In this document: in pieces, positions 60,915 through 64,000 of the stretch
How positions within the stretch are numbered: position 1 is the stretch's first letter
Layout: the number at the start of each line of letters is the position of its first letter
NCBI GenBank assembly: GCA_013397845.1
Contig: VZTG01001872.1
Coordinates: 747,670-811,669 of the forward strand
Reading direction: 5' to 3'
Origin: Melanocharis versteri
Taxonomy: Eukaryota; Chordata; Aves; Passeriformes; Melanocharitidae
DNA length: 64,000 bases
The notes under the pieces: generated by a model
Told to the model about the DNA's origin: nothing
The model's input: only the letters and a program-made list of their open reading frames with translations
The model's database searches: none
Position numbers and translations under genes: made by a program

Positions 60915-60944
60915 GGGTTTTGGGTGGGGAGGGGGCTCGGGGGG
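60915..60944 (+). other. G-quadruplex-forming motif
   Basis: Five G-runs of 3 to 6 bases (GGG, GGG, GGGG, GGGGG, GGGGGG) are separated by loops of 1 to 4 bases. This meets the usual G3+N1-7 rule with a spare run. It lies directly beside the CpG-rich TGACAG block. Confidence 0.75.
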
Positions 60945-60954
60945 AGGAAAGTCA

Positions 60955-61285
60955 TAATAAATTATGCTAATTCGGCGTCGCTGTGACAATAGGAATATCG
61001 CATCGTTACGTGTGTGGTGGCGGCAAATGCGAGAAGACGTTTTGTCGTCGTGGCTGCCTGGCCTGACAGGCCCTCGATGAAGATTAATGGCCCTCACCTG
61101 AGTGACAGAGCGGGGGATTGTGGGGCAGAGAGGGTCATTCATCATACTCTGACAGGTGTCATTCACTCCGACAGCCGCACCACTGTCGCCTGGCTAGTGG
61201 TTCCATTTTTCTGCCAGTTAAGCAAGGAGTTTAATAACATCCCCAGAATTAAAACTCATTCTTTGTAGCAGGTCTGACAGCTGAA
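60955..61285. promoter_or_regulatory. candidate enhancer: CpG-rich block with repeated TGACAG sites
   Basis: TGACAG, the MEIS/PKNOX/TGIF core, occurs at 61064-61069, 61103-61108, 61150-61155 and 61275-61280. A further inverted copy completes the palindrome TGACAGGTGTCA (61150-61161), a TGIF-type dimer site. Nearby are GACAATAG (SOX-like, about 60985), GATTAATGG (homeodomain-like, about 61082) and CACCTG (E-box, about 61095). About 16 CpGs fall between 60970 and 61200. Frames on both strands cross the block but encode nothing recognisable. The target gene is unknown. Confidence 0.45.
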
Positions 61286-61640
61286 AATAAGAAAATCAAT
61301 TTTTCACATGTTATAGCACAGTTAACTGACTAGGGTTTTGACTTTAATTTAGTCTTTGGGCTGAATTTCAAGTAGGCTGCTTTTGTAAGACATCATCTAT
61401 TAAAATTTACCAATAGCACTAACTTCACTTTTCTTATTGTGGCTGGATTAAAATGCAGCCTTTAATAGTGGATGTCATCTTCATTTGGTGCAAGCTCAAG
61501 CTCTTACAGCTCTGGTGAGGGATATTCCACTTCATCCTCATTAGTGATGTTTATAGCTTCTCTCTTCATTAATATTGATCCCCTAAACTACAGAGAAAAA
61601 CAAGACAGACACTAATACGAACCATTTTGTATCATTAAAC
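61286..61640. other. possible continuation of the regulatory block
   Basis: Repeat-free sequence with TTTAATAG, CTCATTAGTGATG and CTTCATTAATATTGATC words and no coding potential. It may belong to the same regulatory region as 60955-61285. Confidence 0.2.
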
Positions 61641-64000
61641 TGTTTGGATTTCTTGGTTTCAGCCACTGTGGCAAGCCAAATAAAATATTTCAGAAATAAA
61701 AGAAAAAAAGAAGGGACAGAACAAACTTCTGGCTACTCTTGGTGGGAAGAACCAGGTTAGCCTTATGGCCCTGTGCTGCTGATGGCTTTGTGCTTTTGAA
61801 TGGGGCTGGCTAATCCTGGGGGAGGCTTGGAAATTGCCCCTGAGAAAACAGGGCTAAAATAGCAACCTTAGCATGTGTTTAATATCTCAGCTAGTGAAGC
61901 TAGGACAAAAATGTTTGCCTGTTTCATTTAACCCATTAAGACTGTTGTAGCCAAGGGACAGGCATGGCTAGCTGGAAGCTCTGCCATGGAAACGCGAATG
62001 AAGAAGACAGATTGATGTCTGTTTGTGTAACTTAGGAGGTTTGTGACTCGTCAGTGTGACACCACCATGAAAAATGCTACCAGGATGCAGAGAAGTGTGA
62101 GCCCGAGTGTTTCCAGTGGACCTGGAAGCATTATTGTTGCTGTATAAGGCCAGAATGAAGCCGTATCCACAGAAATGTGTGTGGTTTGGGTCAATGTAAT
62201 CGTGAAGGATTAATTCCACGTGGAGTAAGTGCCAAAAAAAGGCTGATAGGGTGATCAGGAAAATGCAGAGCTGTCTTACAAGGAGAGAACAAAGGACTCC
62301 AGCTTGTTTGGACTAACCAAATGACAGCTGAGGAAGACTGTGACTTCTCTCTACAAATGCTTCAGGGGAAGTAAACATGGGGAGTTGAGGAGAGGACAGT
62401 CTTGGTGGGACAGCCCAGGGCATTTCTTCCCATCCTGTGTTCTTATGAAGCAACTGTAATTTGTCTCCCTGTAGATAATAAATCAAGAACTGAAAGAAAT
62501 TGCATGCGTACCTCTGAGTCTCACTGAGATATTGTGGGGAAGGAAAGGTTTTGTTTAGAGATGGTGAGGGAGGACAGGTATTTATCACATGTTAGGAAAT
62601 TTATTTCTGTCTCTGTTGCAAGTGGAGAGGGAGTGTAGGACAGCCAGGCTCCTCCACAGACACTCATTCAAGTATCTGGAGTTACGTGAGAGAAGTTTGC
62701 ACACCTCCGTGATGTGAATAAGGAGTTCTGTGCTTATTTTGTTTTATAGAGAGCACGTTATAGTAAGCTTTAAATTCTCGTAAATTTTTCCCTCTACTCA
62801 ATGTAAAATGTTAAATTTTATCCTGTGGAGACTACTCTGCTTTGAAAGGAAAACTTTTCTCCTGTGTTTATTGTTAGTGTTATGAGAGGGCTGCATTTAA
62901 ACAGACAGTGTAGAGGTAAACTGGATACATAATGTAGAAAAGCAATTTGACTATAAAAAGTAATATATAAGAACATTTTACAAGTCTCTATTTGGTCTTA
63001 GCTGATTGTGTATATATGTGGTGTTTCTTTCCAGTGCAAAGGAGAGGCAAGAAGTGATTTTCTATCCCTTTTTCTGAAATAATTAACAAATGAAATCCTC
63101 TCTATTTCCTGCAGGTTATTGCAGTTTTTTTCACATGAGCCATTAAATAATAACATAATATTGGGCAGCCTCTGATGTCAGAACAGGAATATTGTATGGA
63201 TGACGCTGTACATGCATATAAGGGTGAAGGAATGTCTCTGACCAAGAATTTGATATGGTGGCATGTTAGAGACCTGTTTGACTCTTGACAACTAAATAGC
63301 CCCATGGGCTCTATTTGGTTCCAGTTTCAGACTGGATTGGAGGAGAAGGATCATCAGTGTAGTTGAATTGATATGATAAATTGCTCATCAGTTTGCTATT
63401 ATTATTTTTTAACTGTGCAGCCAAAATCACGCTTATTCTGAATATTTTTAATGTGTAGCTACATAGTGTATGAATGAAGTGAAAATAGAGAAGTGGAAGG
63501 GCTTAGGTGTTTTCTAGTAGAATGATTGCTCTTGTCTTCAGTGTTACTCATAGAAATGAGAATTGGGTTAAAATTATGTGACTCCCTGAATATTTGGAAA
63601 GCAAGTCTTTTCACTAAAGGCAAGTTTTTTCATAAGGCAACTCTAAATAAAGAAATGCTTAAGAACCTAAAGAAATATGCCCCCAAATAATTTTTATTTC
63701 AGATAGTAAGAGAAACATGATTGATACATGCCTTTTACTTCACTAGTGCAAATGCCGCTATGTTAAGTTACTTCAATTTTTCCCTTCTCAATCTGGCTGG
63801 CTCTGCACTCTAAAAAGAAGATTCAGTGAGACTTACACTTGCAATTAATAGGAACTTGACACTCAGAAATACCTGCCTGTAGGAATAAATTAACATAAGT
63901 TTGTTGTTTGGGGCCTTTTTGTCCCTAAGCTGCAACCATAGATGTCTCACCTACCTTTCCTCATCATTGTCATTCTCATCTGATGACAAACTGTTGCTCT
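61641..64000. other. non-coding stretch, no gene seen
   Basis: Short frames only, no recognisable repeat, exon or RNA gene to the end of the window. Confidence 0.5.

Noticed and set aside
1..64000. Search for tRNA, rRNA, spliceosomal RNA, CRISPR arrays, retroviral LTRs and viral genes
   Set aside because: None of the diagnostic words, repeat spacing or paired LTR ends was seen by eye on either strand.

Overview
The window looks like non-coding nuclear DNA from a bird, or less likely another sauropsid. It is AT-rich and poor in repeats. It carries a clear CR1 LINE 3' end plus decayed MIR-type SINE and older LINE relics, and I see no mammalian Alu, B1 or L1 sequence. Reading frames are short, overlap in all frames, and none encodes a domain I recognise. 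I found no rRNA, tRNA, CRISPR array, operon or bacterial feature. The most economical reading is a large intron or an intergenic regulatory desert. Species and locus cannot be named from the sequence alone.

Layout. 1-13.3 kb: featureless AT-rich DNA with one foldback hairpin, a homeodomain-site cluster, a GGTTT microsatellite and one splice-framed candidate exon (7120-7226). 13.3-21 kb: a MIR relic, a CTCF-like site, a 28-bp near-palindrome and small repeats. 21.8-24.5 kb: a sharply bounded 61-bp segment present twice in inverted orientation (60/61 identical), one copy abutting a TCCTC microsatellite, with a candidate exon between them. 27.8-28.1 kb: a decayed LINE reverse-transcriptase C-terminal relic. 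34.4-35.5 kb: a possible decayed DNA transposon, then a CpG-rich islet with YY1-like and RFX-like motifs. 44-45.6 kb: a start-codon/donor candidate exon, then a CR1 copy interrupted by a second CR1 copy in the opposite orientation. 47-54 kb: MIR-type relics and one conserved-looking block. 57-61.6 kb: the densest candidate regulatory region, including a minus-strand candidate exon, a CpG-rich islet, a G-quadruplex motif and a block with repeated TGACAG (MEIS/PKNOX/TGIF-type) sites.

No gene set can be shown to work together. If the window is functional, it is probably as cis-regulatory DNA for a gene outside it. I found no evidence for a novel gene system. The most interesting signals are the CR1-in-CR1 arrangement, the 61-bp inverted duplication and the 60.9-61.3 kb motif cluster. 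All candidate exons are low confidence, because vertebrate introns contain many chance pseudo-exons.
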